From assembly GCF_000522985.1 (NCBI RefSeq), contig NZ_CP007128.1, forward strand, positions 4,510,220 to 4,574,219: 64,000 nt of DNA. The letters run 5' to 3'. The position numbers and the translations under genes are program-made. The notes below the pieces were generated by a model that was not told where the DNA came from, made no database searches, and saw only the letters and a list, made by a program, of their open reading frames with translations. Shown here in pieces: positions 37,473 through 47,311 of the stretch (position 1 is the stretch's first letter; each line of letters starts with the position of its first letter). Origin of the DNA: Gemmatirosa kalamazoonensis. Its GTDB lineage: Bacteria > Gemmatimonadota > Gemmatimonadetes > Gemmatimonadales > Gemmatimonadaceae.

Positions 37473-38140
37473 GCGGACCGGCCACCGGCGTGCCGCGCGA
37501 TCTCGCGGCGCGCTTCGACGTCGTCGACGGCGTGGTACGACTCGGCGACACGACGTTCGACGTGATGCGGCCCCGCAGCGCGGAGGACCTCATCAGCGAG
37601 GACGACTTCGCGCGCGACGAGCGGCTGCCGTACTGGGCCGACGTGTGGCCGTCGTCCATCGCGTTGGGCGAGCGGCTGCTGCAGGAGCACGGCGCCGGCT
37701 GCTCGCTGCTCGAGCTGGGGTGCGGCGTGGGCGTGGTGGCGCTCGCGGCGGCGCGTGCGGGATTCGACGTCACGGTGAGCGACTACTACGACGACGCGCT
37801 CGCGTTCGCCCGCGCGAACCTCGCGCGCGCCGGCCACGACGTCGTCGCGCGTCACCTCGACTGGCGCGCGCTCCCCGACGATCTGCCCACCTACGACGTC
37901 GTCGTCGCGTCGGACGTGCTGTACGAGCGGCCGTACGCGGAGCTCGTCGCGGCGGTGCTCGACCGCGCGCTCGCGCCGCGCGGCATCGCGCTCGTCGCCG
38001 ACCCGGGGCGCCTCGCCGCGCCGGCGTTCGTCGAGGCCGCGCAGGCGAGGGGCTTCCGCGTGGACGGATCGTACGTGCGGCCGGTGCCGATCGGGGAGAT
38101 CGTGCAGCGGATACGGATCTACACGCTGCAGCGGCGATGA
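37469..38140 (+). CDS. class I SAM-dependent methyltransferase (METTL21/nicotinamide-type family)
   Basis: A 223-residue methyltransferase with a short N-terminal beta region and a Rossmann core: LLELGCGVGVVALAAARAG (80-98) binds SAM, and DVVVASDVLYERPY is motif post-II. The pattern LPYWADVWPSSIALGERLL before motif I is typical of the METTL21-like/Prmt-like protein lysine methyltransferase family, whose bacterial substrates are largely unknown. It overlaps moeA by GTGA. An intrinsic terminator follows 49 nt downstream. Confidence 0.82.
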   Translation: MSGPATGVPRDLAARFDVVDGVVRLGDTTFDVMRPRSAEDLISEDDFARDERLPYWADVWPSSIALGERLLQEHGAGCSLLELGCGVGVVALAAARAGFDVTVSDYYDDALAFARANLARAGHDVVARHLDWRALPDDLPTYDVVVASDVLYERPYAELVAAVLDRALAPRGIALVADPGRLAAPAFVEAAQARGFRVDGSYVRPVPIGEIVQRIRIYTLQRR

Positions 38141-38188
38141 GTCCAGTCGGCGCGTCGGCGCGCCGTCTCTCACTTCCTCGCTGCGGAG

Positions 38189-38270
38189 AGCTCCTCGTGA
38201 TTGGCAAGCGGATCGACTGATCCGCGGATCGGTCGATCCGCTACCGAAAAACGAGGAGCTTCTTTCTTCT
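38189..38270 (+). terminator. long hairpin with T-rich tail after the methyltransferase gene
   Basis: Outer arms AGCTCCTCGT (38189-38198) and ACGAGGAGCT (38251-38260) enclose a second 17-bp stem AGCGGATCGACTGATCC against GGATCGGTCGATCCGCT. The tail TCTTTCTTCT follows at once. It is a two-storey intrinsic terminator for the dacB-moeA-methyltransferase operon. Confidence 0.85.
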
Positions 38271-38301
38271 CCGGGAGGAGTCGTGAGGCGGCGCGCCTAA
38301 C

Positions 38302-38344
38302 GCCCCGGCTCGCGCCGCTCGCGGAGAGCGGCGCGAGCCGGGGC
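38302..38344 (-). terminator. 19-bp perfect hairpin after the EtfD-like gene
   Basis: GCCCCGGCTCGCGCCGCTC (38302-38320) pairs perfectly with 38326-38344 over a 5-nt loop. It lies 36 nt past the stop of the convergent oxidoreductase gene. In place of a T-run, a GTTAGGC heptamer (38295-38301) follows the stem directly on the minus strand. Confidence 0.7.
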
Positions 38345-38379
38345 GGGGCTCGCTTCAAGGGGCGTACCCCGAGGCGCGC

Positions 38380-40467
38380 TCAGCGCGGCGAACTCGTGGC
38401 GAGCCGCGACGCGACCACCTCCGAGACGTCGAGCACCGGCACCTCCGAGCCCTTCGCGGTGACGCCGTCGGTCACCATGGTCATGCAGAACGGGCACGCG
38501 ACCGCGATCGCCTCGGCGCCGGTCGCGAGCAGCTCCTCGGTGCGCTCGATGTTGATGCGCTTCCCCGCCGTCTCCTCCATCCACATGCGGCCGCCGCCCG
38601 CGCCGCAGCACAGCCCGCGCGACCGCGTGCGCTTCGGCTCGACGAGGTTCACGACCGGGAGCGCGCGACGCAGCGTAGCACGGGGCGCGTCGTACACGTC
38701 GTTGTAGCGGCCGAGGTAGCACGAGTCGTGGTACACCATCGTGAGCCGGCTCGCGTGCTCGTCGCTCAGCGGGATGCGCCCGTCGGTGAGCAGGCGGTCG
38801 ATGAACGTCGTGTGGTGGATGACCTCGTAGTTGCCGCCGAGCTGCGGGAACTCGTTGCCGATCTGGTGGAAACAGTGCGGGCAGAATGTGACGACCGTCT
38901 TCACCTCGTAGCGGTCGAGCGTCTCGATCGCGCCCTTCGCGAGCATCTGGTACAGGTACTCGTTGCCCATGCGGCGCGCCGGATCGCCGTTGCAGCTCTC
39001 CTCCTGACCGAGGATCGCGAAGTTCACCTTCGCCGCCTGCAGCACGCGCGCGAACGCGACCGTGATCTTTTTCGCGCGGTCGTCGAACGATCCCATGCAG
39101 CCCACCCAGAACAGGATCTCGGGCCGCTCACCGCGCTCGAACGCCTCGGCCATCGTCGGGATGTCGAGCCCCTCGGCCCACTCGGCGCGCGCGGCGGGGC
39201 TGAACGCCCACGGGCTCCCGTTCCGTTCCATCGACGTGAACGCCGGCTGCAGCTCCTCGGGGAAGCGCGACTCGGTGAGCACGAGCTCGCGCCGCAGCTC
39301 GTTGATGATGTCGAGCTGGTCGATCGAGACGGGACACTCCTGCACGCACGCGCGGCAGCTCGTGCACGCCCACAGCTCCTCCTCGGTGATGTAGTTGTCG
39401 AGGAGGCGGTTCTCGAGCGCCGCGGTCGGCGTGGCCGTGCCCGCGTCGGCGCCCTCGTGGTGCACGAGGTGCGGGTTGCGGAACTCGCCGACGTCGCCGA
39501 CGACGAGCGGCGCCTTCTCCATGAGCCGCTGCCGCGTGTTGACGACGATCTTGCGCGGCGAGAGCACCTTGCCGGTGATGTTCGCCGGGCACGCCGCGGT
39601 GCAGCGGCCGCACTCGGTGCACGCGTACCCGTCGAGCAGGTTCTTCCACGTCAGGTGCTCGACGTCGCTCGCGCCGAACTGCTCCGCGTTCTCGTCCTCG
39701 AGGTCCATCGGCCGCATGACCTTCGGCCACGGGCCGCTCGTGTTCGACAGGAACGTGTTCGGCAGCGAGACGATGACGTGCAGGTGCTTCGAGTACGGCA
39801 GGTAGTTCAGGAAGCCGAGCACCAGGATCGCGTGCGTCCACCAGCTCACCGTGTGGAGCGTGCGCGCCGAGTCCGGCGACATGAAGCCGAGCGCCGCGCC
39901 GAGGCCGCGCGAGAGGAGACGCGCGCCGTTCACCTCGTCCGGCGCGTAGATCGACTCCGTGGCGCCGTTCAGCAGCAGCGTCACCATGAGCAGCCCGATC
40001 CAGCACAGGATCGCGACCGCCTCCCACCGATGCACCTCGTCGCCCTGCAGCCGCTTCGGCTTCAGCACGAGCCGGCGGTAGATCAGCCACGACACCGCGC
40101 CCAGCACGAGCAACGCGAAGAGCTCCTGCGACAGCCCGTACACGCCGTAGATCGGCGACGGCAGGAACCGCTGGTACGTGAACCCGCTCGAGATGCCCTG
40201 GATCAGGATCTCGATCGTGCCGATGGTGATGACGCAGAAGCCCCAGAAGACCGACGCGTGCATGAACCCCGCGGCCGGATCGCGCAGGATCTTGCTCTGG
40301 CCGAAGCCGATCGAGACGAGGTTCCAGAGCCGAGCCGACACGTCGTCGCCGCGCGGCTCCGGCTTGCCGACCGCCGTCATGTAGCCGTACAGCCGCTGCG
40401 CGTTGTAGGCGAAGAACGCGGCGGCGAGGACCAGAATCGCGAGGAAGACGGCGTTGGCGATCGTCAA
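38380..40467 (-). CDS. EtfD-like membrane-bound Fe-S oxidoreductase (ETF:menaquinone)
   Basis: A 695-residue fusion of a NarI-like heme-b membrane domain (about six helices to residue 270), two 4Fe-4S ferredoxin clusters ([12 protein letters not shown] and [12 protein letters not shown]) and two CCG domains ([24 protein letters not shown]). Homologues such as mycobacterial EtfD pass electrons from ETF to menaquinone during fatty-acid or amino-acid oxidation. The gene lies directly downstream of etfB-etfA. TTG 40467 is the start, supported by GAGGT 6 nt upstream. Confidence 0.9.
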   Translation of the reverse strand: MTIANAVFLAILVLAAAFFAYNAQRLYGYMTAVGKPEPRGDDVSARLWNLVSIGFGQSKILRDPAAGFMHASVFWGFCVITIGTIEILIQGISSGFTYQRFLPSPIYGVYGLSQELFALLVLGAVSWLIYRRLVLKPKRLQGDEVHRWEAVAILCWIGLLMVTLLLNGATESIYAPDEVNGARLLSRGLGAALGFMSPDSARTLHTVSWWTHAILVLGFLNYLPYSKHLHVIVSLPNTFLSNTSGPWPKVMRPMDLEDENAEQFGASDVEHLTWKNLLDGYACTECGRCTAACPANITGKVLSPRKIVVNTRQRLMEKAPLVVGDVGEFRNPHLVHHEGADAGTATPTAALENRLLDNYITEEELWACTSCRACVQECPVSIDQLDIINELRRELVLTESRFPEELQPAFTSMERNGSPWAFSPAARAEWAEGLDIPTMAEAFERGERPEILFWVGCMGSFDDRAKKITVAFARVLQAAKVNFAILGQEESCNGDPARRMGNEYLYQMLAKGAIETLDRYEVKTVVTFCPHCFHQIGNEFPQLGGNYEVIHHTTFIDRLLTDGRIPLSDEHASRLTMVYHDSCYLGRYNDVYDAPRATLRRALPVVNLVEPKRTRSRGLCCGAGGGRMWMEETAGKRINIERTEELLATGAEAIAVACPFCMTMVTDGVTAKGSEVPVLDVSEVVASRLATSSPR

Positions 40468-40486
40468 GACGGGACCTCGTTGTTGT

Positions 40487-40574
40487 GGACAGGATGAACA
40501 GGACGGACAGGATGGACACCAACCACAAAGGCTCTCTTGTCGGTGTTCATCCTGTCCATCCTGTTCATCCTGTC
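40487..40574. repeat. inverted array of GGACAGGATGAACAGG units
   Basis: Left arm 40487-40520 and right arm 40542-40574 match in 31 of 33 positions, each holding two GGACAGGATG(A/G)ACA units. The loop is AACCACAAAGGCTCTCTTGTC. It fills the gap between etfA and the EtfD-like gene, which look like one operon otherwise. It may uncouple or attenuate the downstream gene. Confidence 0.9.
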
Positions 40575-40584
40575 AAAGAATGGT

Positions 40585-41574
40585 TCACCCGTGCTGCTTC
40601 GCCGCCCTCACCGCTTGCGTCAGCGCCGGCACCACGTCGAACACGTCGCCGACGATGCCGTAGTCGGCGATCTTGAAGATCGGCGCATCCTTGTCCTTGT
40701 TGATCGCGACGATCGTCTTCGCGGTGCGCATGCCGGCGAGGTGCTGGATGGCGCCGGAGATGCCGACGGCGACGTAGAGCTGCGGGCTCACCACGCGCCC
40801 CGTCTGGCCGATCTGCTCGGAGTGCGGCCGCCATCCCTCGTCGGTGACGGCGCGCGTCGCACCGACGGCGGCGTTGCCGAACGCGTCGGCGAGATCCTCG
40901 ACGAGCTTGAAGTTCTCCGCCGCCTTCAGTCCGCGCCCGCCGGAGACGATCACCGGCGCCTCGCCGAGGTCGACCTTCCCCTTGCTCCCCTCGCGCAGCT
41001 CGACGACGCGCGCCTTCGACTGCGCGGGGTCGCCGACGGCCTGCACGGCCTCCACGCGGCCCGCCTTCGCGTTAGGCGCCGGCGTGATCGCGCCGAGTCG
41101 CACGCTCACCAGCGCGGGCGATGCGGCGATCGACAGCGTGCCGATCACCTTGCCCGTGTACATCGGGTGCTTCACGACGATCGCGCCCCCCTCGGCGGAA
41201 ACGCTCGTGGCGTCGGCGGCGAGCGGCGCCCCGAGGCGTGCCGCGACGCGCGGCGCGAGCTCCTTGCCCTGCGCGGTCGCGCTGAACACCGCGGCGCGAT
41301 AGCCGCCGCTCTTCACGCGCTCGGCGACGGTACGCGTGAGCGTCTCGGCGTCGTAGCGCGCGAGGGCCGGGTGCTCGACGACGAGCACGACGTCGGCGCC
41401 GACTTCGGCGAGCTTCTGCGCGACGCCACCGACGCCGGGCGCGCCGGCCACCATGGCGTGCACCTCGCCGCCGCCGGTCGCGTCGGCGAGCTGCCGCGCC
41501 GCGGTCACGGCCTCGAGCCCCGCCTTGCGCAGCTCACCGCCGCGCGTCTCCGCGAATGCGAACACGTTCGCCAT
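40585..41574 (-). CDS. etfA: electron transfer flavoprotein alpha subunit
   Basis: A 329-residue FAD-binding subunit that collects electrons from acyl-CoA dehydrogenases. The C-terminal FAD domain is intact with [27 protein letters not shown] split over the expected positions, VSGGRGLK and NKDKDAPIF. The ATG overlaps the etfB stop (TGATG). Downstream lies the EtfD-like oxidoreductase, completing the route to the quinone pool. Confidence 0.96.
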   Translation of the reverse strand: MANVFAFAETRGGELRKAGLEAVTAARQLADATGGGEVHAMVAGAPGVGGVAQKLAEVGADVVLVVEHPALARYDAETLTRTVAERVKSGGYRAAVFSATAQGKELAPRVAARLGAPLAADATSVSAEGGAIVVKHPMYTGKVIGTLSIAASPALVSVRLGAITPAPNAKAGRVEAVQAVGDPAQSKARVVELREGSKGKVDLGEAPVIVSGGRGLKAAENFKLVEDLADAFGNAAVGATRAVTDEGWRPHSEQIGQTGRVVSPQLYVAVGISGAIQHLAGMRTAKTIVAINKDKDAPIFKIADYGIVGDVFDVVPALTQAVRAAKQHG

Positions 41575-42326
41575 CAGAGCACCTTCGCCTCGGTCTGGAG
41601 AAGTCGCACGAGCTCCGGCACCGCCGCGGCGCCCTCGCCCACGATGCGGCCGGCCGCGCGCTCGGCGGGCAGCTCCATCTTGGTCACCGTGACGCCCGCG
41701 GTGCCTAACTGCGCGGGCTTCGTCTCGAGCGGCTTCTTCTTCGCCGCCATGATGCCCTTCAGCGAGGGGAGCCGCTCCTTCGCGAGCCCCTCGTCGACGG
41801 TGATCACCGCAGGGAGCGAGAACTCCACGACCTCCACGCCGCCCTCCACCGCGCGCTGCGCGGTGCCCTTCCCGTTCGCGATGTCCAGCTTCGAGACGCC
41901 GGCGACGCACGCGACGTCGAGCAGCTCGCCGACCATCGGGCCGACGGTCTGCGCGTCGGAGTCGATCGCCTTCATGCCGAAGAAGATCACGTCGTAGCCG
42001 CCGCCTCTCAGCTCCGCGGCGAGTGCCTGGGCGATCGCGAGGCCGTCGGTGGGCATCCGGTCGGTCTTCAGCAGCACGCCCTTGTCGGCGCCCATCGACA
42101 GCGCCTTGCGGATCTGCTCCTGCGCGGCGTCGGTGCCGAGCGACACGACGGTGACCTCGCCGCCGGGATTCTTCTCGTTGAGCTGCAGCGCGGCTTCCAC
42201 CGCCCACAGGTCGAAGTCGTTCACATCGAACTTCAGTCCGGTCTCGTCGACGCTCGCGCCGTCCTTGCCGACCGCGAACTTGACCTCCATCACCGGCACG
42301 CGCTTGATGCACACCGCAATCTTCAC
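41574..42326 (-). CDS. etfB: electron transfer flavoprotein beta subunit
   Basis: A 250-residue AMP-binding partner of EtfA. The N-terminus MKIAVCIKRVP and DVNDFDLWAVEAALQL are typical; DSDAQTVGPMVGELL and ITVDEGLAKERLPSLKGIMAAKKK are the recognition-loop segments. GTG 42326 is the start, with GGAGGG 6 nt upstream. It heads the etfB-etfA-EtfD-like run; the 237-nt region upstream contains a GCGGCGCTGA array. Confidence 0.96.
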   Translation of the reverse strand: MKIAVCIKRVPVMEVKFAVGKDGASVDETGLKFDVNDFDLWAVEAALQLNEKNPGGEVTVVSLGTDAAQEQIRKALSMGADKGVLLKTDRMPTDGLAIAQALAAELRGGGYDVIFFGMKAIDSDAQTVGPMVGELLDVACVAGVSKLDIANGKGTAQRAVEGGVEVVEFSLPAVITVDEGLAKERLPSLKGIMAAKKKPLETKPAQLGTAGVTVTKMELPAERAAGRIVGEGAAAVPELVRLLQTEAKVL

Positions 42327-42402
42327 TGCGGACCCTCCCTGGGAGCTGGAATCGAGAACAGCGCCTCTAAGGTCGCCGGTTACCGAACGGTGTTCAACCC
42401 TG

Positions 42403-42561
42403 ATGAGGCGGCGCTGAACCTCGGCGCTGAAAAAGCGGCGCTGGAACGGCGGCCCTGATACCGCGCGGGTCCAGAGCCGCCATTCCAGCGCCGCCTCACC
42501 AGCGCCGCGTCACCAGCGCCGCCTCACGAGCGCCGCCTCACGAGCGCGGCCTTTACCAGCG
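42403..42561. repeat. inverted array of GCGGCGCTGA units (copy 2)
   Basis: Left units GGCGGCGCTGAA, CTCGGCGCTGAA and AGCGGCGCTGGAACGGCGG (42403-42460) face complementary CCAGCGCCGCCTCA-type units (42470-42561), more numerous on the right. The innermost 26 bp pair best. The array lies between susD and etfB, both minus strand, right behind the susD stop. It shares its unit with the array at 34442-34580. Confidence 0.88.
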
Positions 42562-42563
42562 CG

Positions 42564-43877
42564 TCAGCTCCCCAGATTCGGGTTCGCGGCCCGCTCCACG
42601 TCGGGCAGCGGCCAGCACCGCTCGCTGCCGTACGTGCCCGCCTTCGCGATCGCGCCGCCCGCCGGATACGTCGCGCCCGGCGCCGGCACGAGCGGCGCGT
42701 TGAAGCGGCGCACGTCGAACCAGTGGTTGCCCTGGAGGAACAGCTCGCGGGCGCGCTCGGAGTAGAGCGTCCCCTGGAAGTCCGCGACCTCCGCGGCGGT
42801 CAGCGCGGGGAGCCCGATGCCGCTGCGCGCGCGGAGGCTGTTGAGGATCGCGACGCCCTGCGTGCCGCCGGTCGCCTCGGCGAGGATGAGCTGCGCCTCG
42901 ATGCCCGACGCGATCGGGAGCGGCGTCGCGAGCGACGTGTACTTGCTCTGCGTGAACCAGCGGTTCGCCTGGTCGCTGTTCAGCCGGTTCTGATCGCCGA
43001 CCTTCACGCGCGGGTCGGGCAGCCCGCCCACGGTGAGGTTGCGGTACGCGGGGGCGATCGTGACGCCGCCCGCGCCGCTGTTGTTCTCCGCGAACACGCG
43101 GTTGCTGAGGCGCGACACCGTCGCGTCGGCCACCGTGTTCAGCACGAAGCCCACCGGCACGAGCGCCGCATCGGCCGCGGCACCGGCCTTGTCGCCCTTG
43201 TCGATCTTCGCGCGCGCGCGGCCGACGTACGCCGCGTTCAGCGTCGTCTGGTCGTTCAGCGACTGCGCGACGGTGATGGCACGGGTGAAGCGGGCGATCG
43301 CGGAGTCCATCACCTGCGCGGTCTGCAGCTCGGGGCCGAGGTTCACCGCGGCCGAGCAGAAGCCCTCGCCGAGGAGCACGTACGAGAAGCCGGCGTAGAG
43401 CGCCGCCCGGGCGATCAGCTGCTGACGGTTAGGCACCTGCGCATCGGTCCACGTGTCCAGGTGCGAGAGCGCCTGGTCGGCGGAGAAGCGCGCGGTGCTG
43501 ATCGGCGTGTAGACGCCGAGGCCCGTGCAGCTCGACGTGGCGTACTGCGCGTCGGTCGGCAGGATGTCGCGGCGGTCGAACGACCAGCGGGACGCGGTCT
43601 GCGACGCGTCGGCCAGCTCGCCCGACGAGAGCCCCGACGCGACGACGTAGCCGTTCAGCGCGCACGAGAAGTCGGCGACCGCGCTGTTGACGATGAGCTG
43701 CGCGTTCTGCGGCACGAGGAACTGCTCGTCGGCGAGGCGGCTCGGCGTCGTCACCGAGAGCAGCTTGTCGACGGTGCCGGAGCACGCCGCGCCGGCCGTC
43801 AGCAGCAGGAGGAGTACCGCGGGCCCGACGCCCGCGCGCGGACGCCGCGGCGCGGCGTGGTGCGTGTTAGGCGTCAT
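42564..43877 (-). CDS. SusD/RagB-family outer-membrane lipoprotein
   Basis: A 437-residue surface lipoprotein (signal VLLLLLTAGAAC with lipidation Cys) that caps a SusC-type TonB transporter. TPR-like helices in the first half (FTRAITVAQSL, YVGRARAKIDKGD) and the C-terminal ERARELFLQGNHWFDVRRF signature identify the family. It follows susC by one base. No glycoside hydrolase or peptidase is next to it, so the ligand (glycan, peptide or other) is unknown. Confidence 0.93.
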   Translation of the reverse strand: MTPNTHHAAPRRPRAGVGPAVLLLLLTAGAACSGTVDKLLSVTTPSRLADEQFLVPQNAQLIVNSAVADFSCALNGYVVASGLSSGELADASQTASRWSFDRRDILPTDAQYATSSCTGLGVYTPISTARFSADQALSHLDTWTDAQVPNRQQLIARAALYAGFSYVLLGEGFCSAAVNLGPELQTAQVMDSAIARFTRAITVAQSLNDQTTLNAAYVGRARAKIDKGDKAGAAADAALVPVGFVLNTVADATVSRLSNRVFAENNSGAGGVTIAPAYRNLTVGGLPDPRVKVGDQNRLNSDQANRWFTQSKYTSLATPLPIASGIEAQLILAEATGGTQGVAILNSLRARSGIGLPALTAAEVADFQGTLYSERARELFLQGNHWFDVRRFNAPLVPAPGATYPAGGAIAKAGTYGSERCWPLPDVERAANPNLGS

Positions 43878-43878
43878 C

Positions 43879-46800
43879 TCAGAAGGAGAGGTTGAGGGTC
43901 GTCACGATCTGGCGCGTCTGCGGCAGCACGTTCTGCTCCCAGAAGCCGTACGCGCCGCCGCGGGTGCCGCTGTTGAACGACGCCTCGGGCTCGAGGCCCG
44001 TGTAGTTCGTCCACAGGTGCAGGTTGCGGCCGGCGACGGTGAGCGCCGCGGCCGAGCCGCCGATGCGGCGCGCGAAGCGCTGCGGCAGCGTGTACGTCAG
44101 GGAGAGCTCGCGGAACCGCACGAAGTCGGCGTCCTTGATGAGGTGGAACGTGTACGCCGTGCCTGCCTGCTCCGCGGCGAGCACCGCCTTGTTCGGCTGC
44201 TCGTCCGGGTAGTACAGGTCGCGGCAGAGCGCGAACGCGCCGCAGCGCACGCGGTAGTTGCCGTCGAGCTTCTTGTAGCCGCCGCGGTAGTCGACGAACG
44301 CGTTGAGGCGCAGGTTCTGGAAGAACGTGGCGCCGCCGCTGATCGACCCCTCGTGCGTCGGGATCGAGTTGCCGAGGTACACGCGCGGCGCGCTCGCGCA
44401 CGCCACGGTGCCGCCCTTGCCGTCGTCGCACAGCAGGTTGCTCGTCTTCTTCGTCGTCGGGTTGTAGTCGGCGGAGACGATGCGGCGGTCCCACCACGCA
44501 CCGGGTGCATAGTTCACCACGTGCACCACGTTCGACGACACGACCACCTGGTTGGTGCCCGGCGCGAGCGACTTGATCTTCTGGTGCGTGAAGCTGCCGG
44601 TCACCGAGAAGTCGAGCGTGACCGGGCGACTGCTGTACGGCGTCGCGCGCACGAGCCATTCGAGGCCGTTGCGGTTCACCCGGCCGGCGTTGAACAGCTG
44701 CAGCCCCGGGAACCCGTTCGACGGCGCCGCGGTCCGCGACAGGATCGCGTCCCTGGTGTAGCCGGTGTAGTACGTGACCTCGGCGCCCAGCTTGTCCGCG
44801 AACAGGCCGACGTCCGCGCCGATCTCGGTCTCGTAGCTCTTCTCCGGCCCGAGGTTCGTGTTGCCCGCGTTGCTCGGCGTGAGCAGACCGCCGACCGCGT
44901 TGTACGTGCGGATGGCGTCGAACGCGCCCGGCTGCAGGCCGCTGCCGCCGTACGCTGCGCGCACGCGCAGCGTGTTGATCGCGCTCGGCAGGTGCAGCGC
45001 CGGCTCCTCGCTGAGGACGTACGAGGCGCTCAGCTTCGGGTACGTCACGGCGGGGTAGTTCGTGCCGAACGCCGAGTTGTCGTCGCGCCGCACGGCGCCC
45101 GTCAGGTACAGCCGGTCCTTCCAGATCAGCTGCTCCTGCACGAAGCCGCCGAGCGTGTTGTTGTCGTACAGGTCGTCGCGGAAGATCTGCTGCGTGGCGC
45201 CCGAGGTGAGCGAGAGGAAGCCCGCCGCCGGGAACCCGAACGCGTCGTCGCCGCGCAGGTGCGTGCGGCGGCCGTAGAACTGGCCGCCGAGCGACGTCAC
45301 GCTCTGCATGCTCCACGGCAGCGCGACCTTCGCGTTCAGCGCGTAGTCCGCCGTGAGGTTGCGCACGCTGCGCGTGTCGATCTCGAGGTACCCGGCGTTA
45401 GGCCCGGTGAGACCGCTGAACGACGCGTACGTGTTGCCGATGATGTCGTTCCGCGGCTCCTGGTCCTGGTTGTCCTCGTCGACCTGGTCGACGCCGATGA
45501 TGAGCCGGTGGTCGAGCCACCCGGTGGGGCGGTTCGCGATCGTCATGCTCCCCGTGAACCGGTTCACCCCCTGGAACTCGGTGTACGAGGCGTAGTAGAT
45601 GTCCGGGGGCCCGCTGCGGAAGCCCAGCTGCGGGTTGTTCGGCGTCTGGGTCGCCGCGCCCGGGTTGTTGTAGAGGAACGTCGGCGACGAGAAGAACGTC
45701 GCCCACGTCGCGCCGCCGCCGCCCGACTCGAACGGCAGGTACGTGCGACCGGTCGTGTACCCGAGCGCGGTCGTGATGTCGACCTTGCGCCACGGCGACG
45801 CGGTGAGGTTCGCGCGGACGCCGGACTTGTTCAGCCGGTTCGCGCGCTCCACGCCGTCGTCCTCGTTGTGGTTCAGCGCCATGTAGTACTTGAGCTGCGC
45901 GGGACCGCCGCTCACGCTCGCCTCGACGTCGCGGTTCACGCCGGCGCGGAAGATGTCGTGGCCGAAGTGCGCGTTCAGCGAGTCGTTCAGCTGCGCGATC
46001 GTGATCGAGATCGTGTCGAGCACGCCCGCCGCGGCGCCCTGGCGCTGCACGGCGCCGTAGTTCGTGTAGCCGTAGCCGTCCTTCCACCCGGGCAGCCAGC
46101 TCGAGCCGAGGTGCGCGGTGATGTTCGCGACCGGCCGGCCAGCGGCGCCCTTCTTCGTGATGATCTGGATGACGCCGTTGCTCGCCTCGGTGCCATACAG
46201 CGTCGCCGCGGCGGGCCCCTTGATGACCTCGATGCTCTCGATGTCCTCGGGGTTGAAGTCGTTCCACCGCGACACCGGCGCGGAGCCGAACGCCTGCACC
46301 GTCGGGCCGGTCGCCTGCGCGTTGTCGACGCGCACGCCGTCGACGTAGATCAGCGGGTCGTTCGCGAGGGACAGGCTCGACGCGCCGCGCACGCGAATGC
46401 GTGAGCCCGTGCCGACCTGCCCCGAGCTCGCGATGACGGCGACGCCCGCGGCGCGGCCGGTGAGCAGATCCTGGACGTTGCGCACCGGCTGGGTGGCGAC
46501 GACGTCCGCCGCCTTGACGGTGCTCACCGCGTTGCCGACGGCACGCTTCTCCGCCACGCCGGCGGTGCCCGTGACGACGACCTGGTTCAGCTCGAGCACC
46601 CGCTCGGCCATCGCGATGGTGACGTCGGTCGCGCCGACGCGCGCGGTGACGGTCGTCGGCGCATAGCCGATGCGGCGCGCGGTGACGCGCACGGTCGTGC
46701 CGCTCGCGCCGGTGATGCGGAAGTGCCCGGCCGCGTCGGTCGTCGCGCCGAGGGTCGTCCCGTCGACGACCACCTGTGCATCGCTCAGCGCGCGCCCCGA

Positions 46801-46986
46801 CTGCGTCGTCACCACGCCGGCGACGACGCCCTGGGCCGCCGGCTGCACGGCCGCGGCGGGGGCGGGCGCCACGAGCAAGGCGAGCGGCGCGACCACCGGC
46901 GGCGCGGCGAGCACCAGCGCCAGCGCGCGCCCGACACCTCGAGTGCCGGCCGGTCGCCCGGCCGGCGGTGCGGAGTGAACGGACAT
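43879..46986 (-). CDS. SusC/RagA-family TonB-linked outer-membrane transporter
   Basis: A 1035-residue receptor. Signal peptide (1-45), a CarboxypepD_reg-like domain (about 55-130, GVVAGVVTTQSGRALSDA), TonB plug with LTGRAAGVAVIASSGQ, IYVDGVRVDN and GPAAATLYGTEASNGVI, and a 22-strand barrel ending in LNLSF. The RagA-type plug signatures are intact. ATG 46986 is backed by AGGAG. Energy comes from TonB-ExbBD encoded elsewhere. It forms a complex with the SusD-like protein encoded downstream. Confidence 0.95.
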   Translation of the reverse strand: MSVHSAPPAGRPAGTRGVGRALALVLAAPPVVAPLALLVAPAPAAAVQPAAQGVVAGVVTTQSGRALSDAQVVVDGTTLGATTDAAGHFRITGASGTTVRVTARRIGYAPTTVTARVGATDVTIAMAERVLELNQVVVTGTAGVAEKRAVGNAVSTVKAADVVATQPVRNVQDLLTGRAAGVAVIASSGQVGTGSRIRVRGASSLSLANDPLIYVDGVRVDNAQATGPTVQAFGSAPVSRWNDFNPEDIESIEVIKGPAAATLYGTEASNGVIQIITKKGAAGRPVANITAHLGSSWLPGWKDGYGYTNYGAVQRQGAAAGVLDTISITIAQLNDSLNAHFGHDIFRAGVNRDVEASVSGGPAQLKYYMALNHNEDDGVERANRLNKSGVRANLTASPWRKVDITTALGYTTGRTYLPFESGGGGATWATFFSSPTFLYNNPGAATQTPNNPQLGFRSGPPDIYYASYTEFQGVNRFTGSMTIANRPTGWLDHRLIIGVDQVDEDNQDQEPRNDIIGNTYASFSGLTGPNAGYLEIDTRSVRNLTADYALNAKVALPWSMQSVTSLGGQFYGRRTHLRGDDAFGFPAAGFLSLTSGATQQIFRDDLYDNNTLGGFVQEQLIWKDRLYLTGAVRRDDNSAFGTNYPAVTYPKLSASYVLSEEPALHLPSAINTLRVRAAYGGSGLQPGAFDAIRTYNAVGGLLTPSNAGNTNLGPEKSYETEIGADVGLFADKLGAEVTYYTGYTRDAILSRTAAPSNGFPGLQLFNAGRVNRNGLEWLVRATPYSSRPVTLDFSVTGSFTHQKIKSLAPGTNQVVVSSNVVHVVNYAPGAWWDRRIVSADYNPTTKKTSNLLCDDGKGGTVACASAPRVYLGNSIPTHEGSISGGATFFQNLRLNAFVDYRGGYKKLDGNYRVRCGAFALCRDLYYPDEQPNKAVLAAEQAGTAYTFHLIKDADFVRFRELSLTYTLPQRFARRIGGSAAALTVAGRNLHLWTNYTGLEPEASFNSGTRGGAYGFWEQNVLPQTRQIVTTLNLSF

Positions 46987-47120
46987 GACGTCTCCTGTTA
47001 GGCGGGAGAGACGCCGGGCACGACACCGCCGCCCAGCGTCGAGAGTGCCGCTCCACGGAGCGGCGGACTGCTGCTCTTCGGACCCGCTATCACCAACCGG
47101 GGTCACCCACGACCTCTTAA

Positions 47121-47306
47121 CGACGGAACGACGACGGCGGAAGCGAAGAAGCGGAATCGAACACGGCGGCGGGTACGGCGGAATCGGGTACGGCGAAGCT
47201 GCGACCTCCGCTGTATCCGACTCCGCCGTACCCGCCGCCGTTCTCGCTCCCGCCGTGCGCGATCCCGCCGTGCGCGATCCCGCCGTATCGGCGCCCGCGG
47301 TCCCCG
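47121..47306. repeat. inverted array of ACGGCGG-type units
   Basis: The 325-base gap 46987-47311 lies upstream of susC and downstream of the acyl-CoA dehydrogenase gene, both minus strand. It contains ACGGCGG(A/C)-type units on the left and their complements on the right. The best-paired stretch is ACGGCGGCGGGTACGGCGGA and its partner, about 30 of 34 matches. The right side has two extra tandem CCGCCGTGCGCGATC units. A GTTAGGC lies at 46997-47003. I see no promoter for susC. Confidence 0.85.
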
Positions 47307-47311
47307 TTACT

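Noticed and set aside
42564-46986. Full polysaccharide utilisation locus around the SusC/SusD pair.
   Set aside because: Neighbours are an acyl-CoA dehydrogenase gene and ETF genes; no glycoside hydrolase, sulfatase or regulator of that kind is present.
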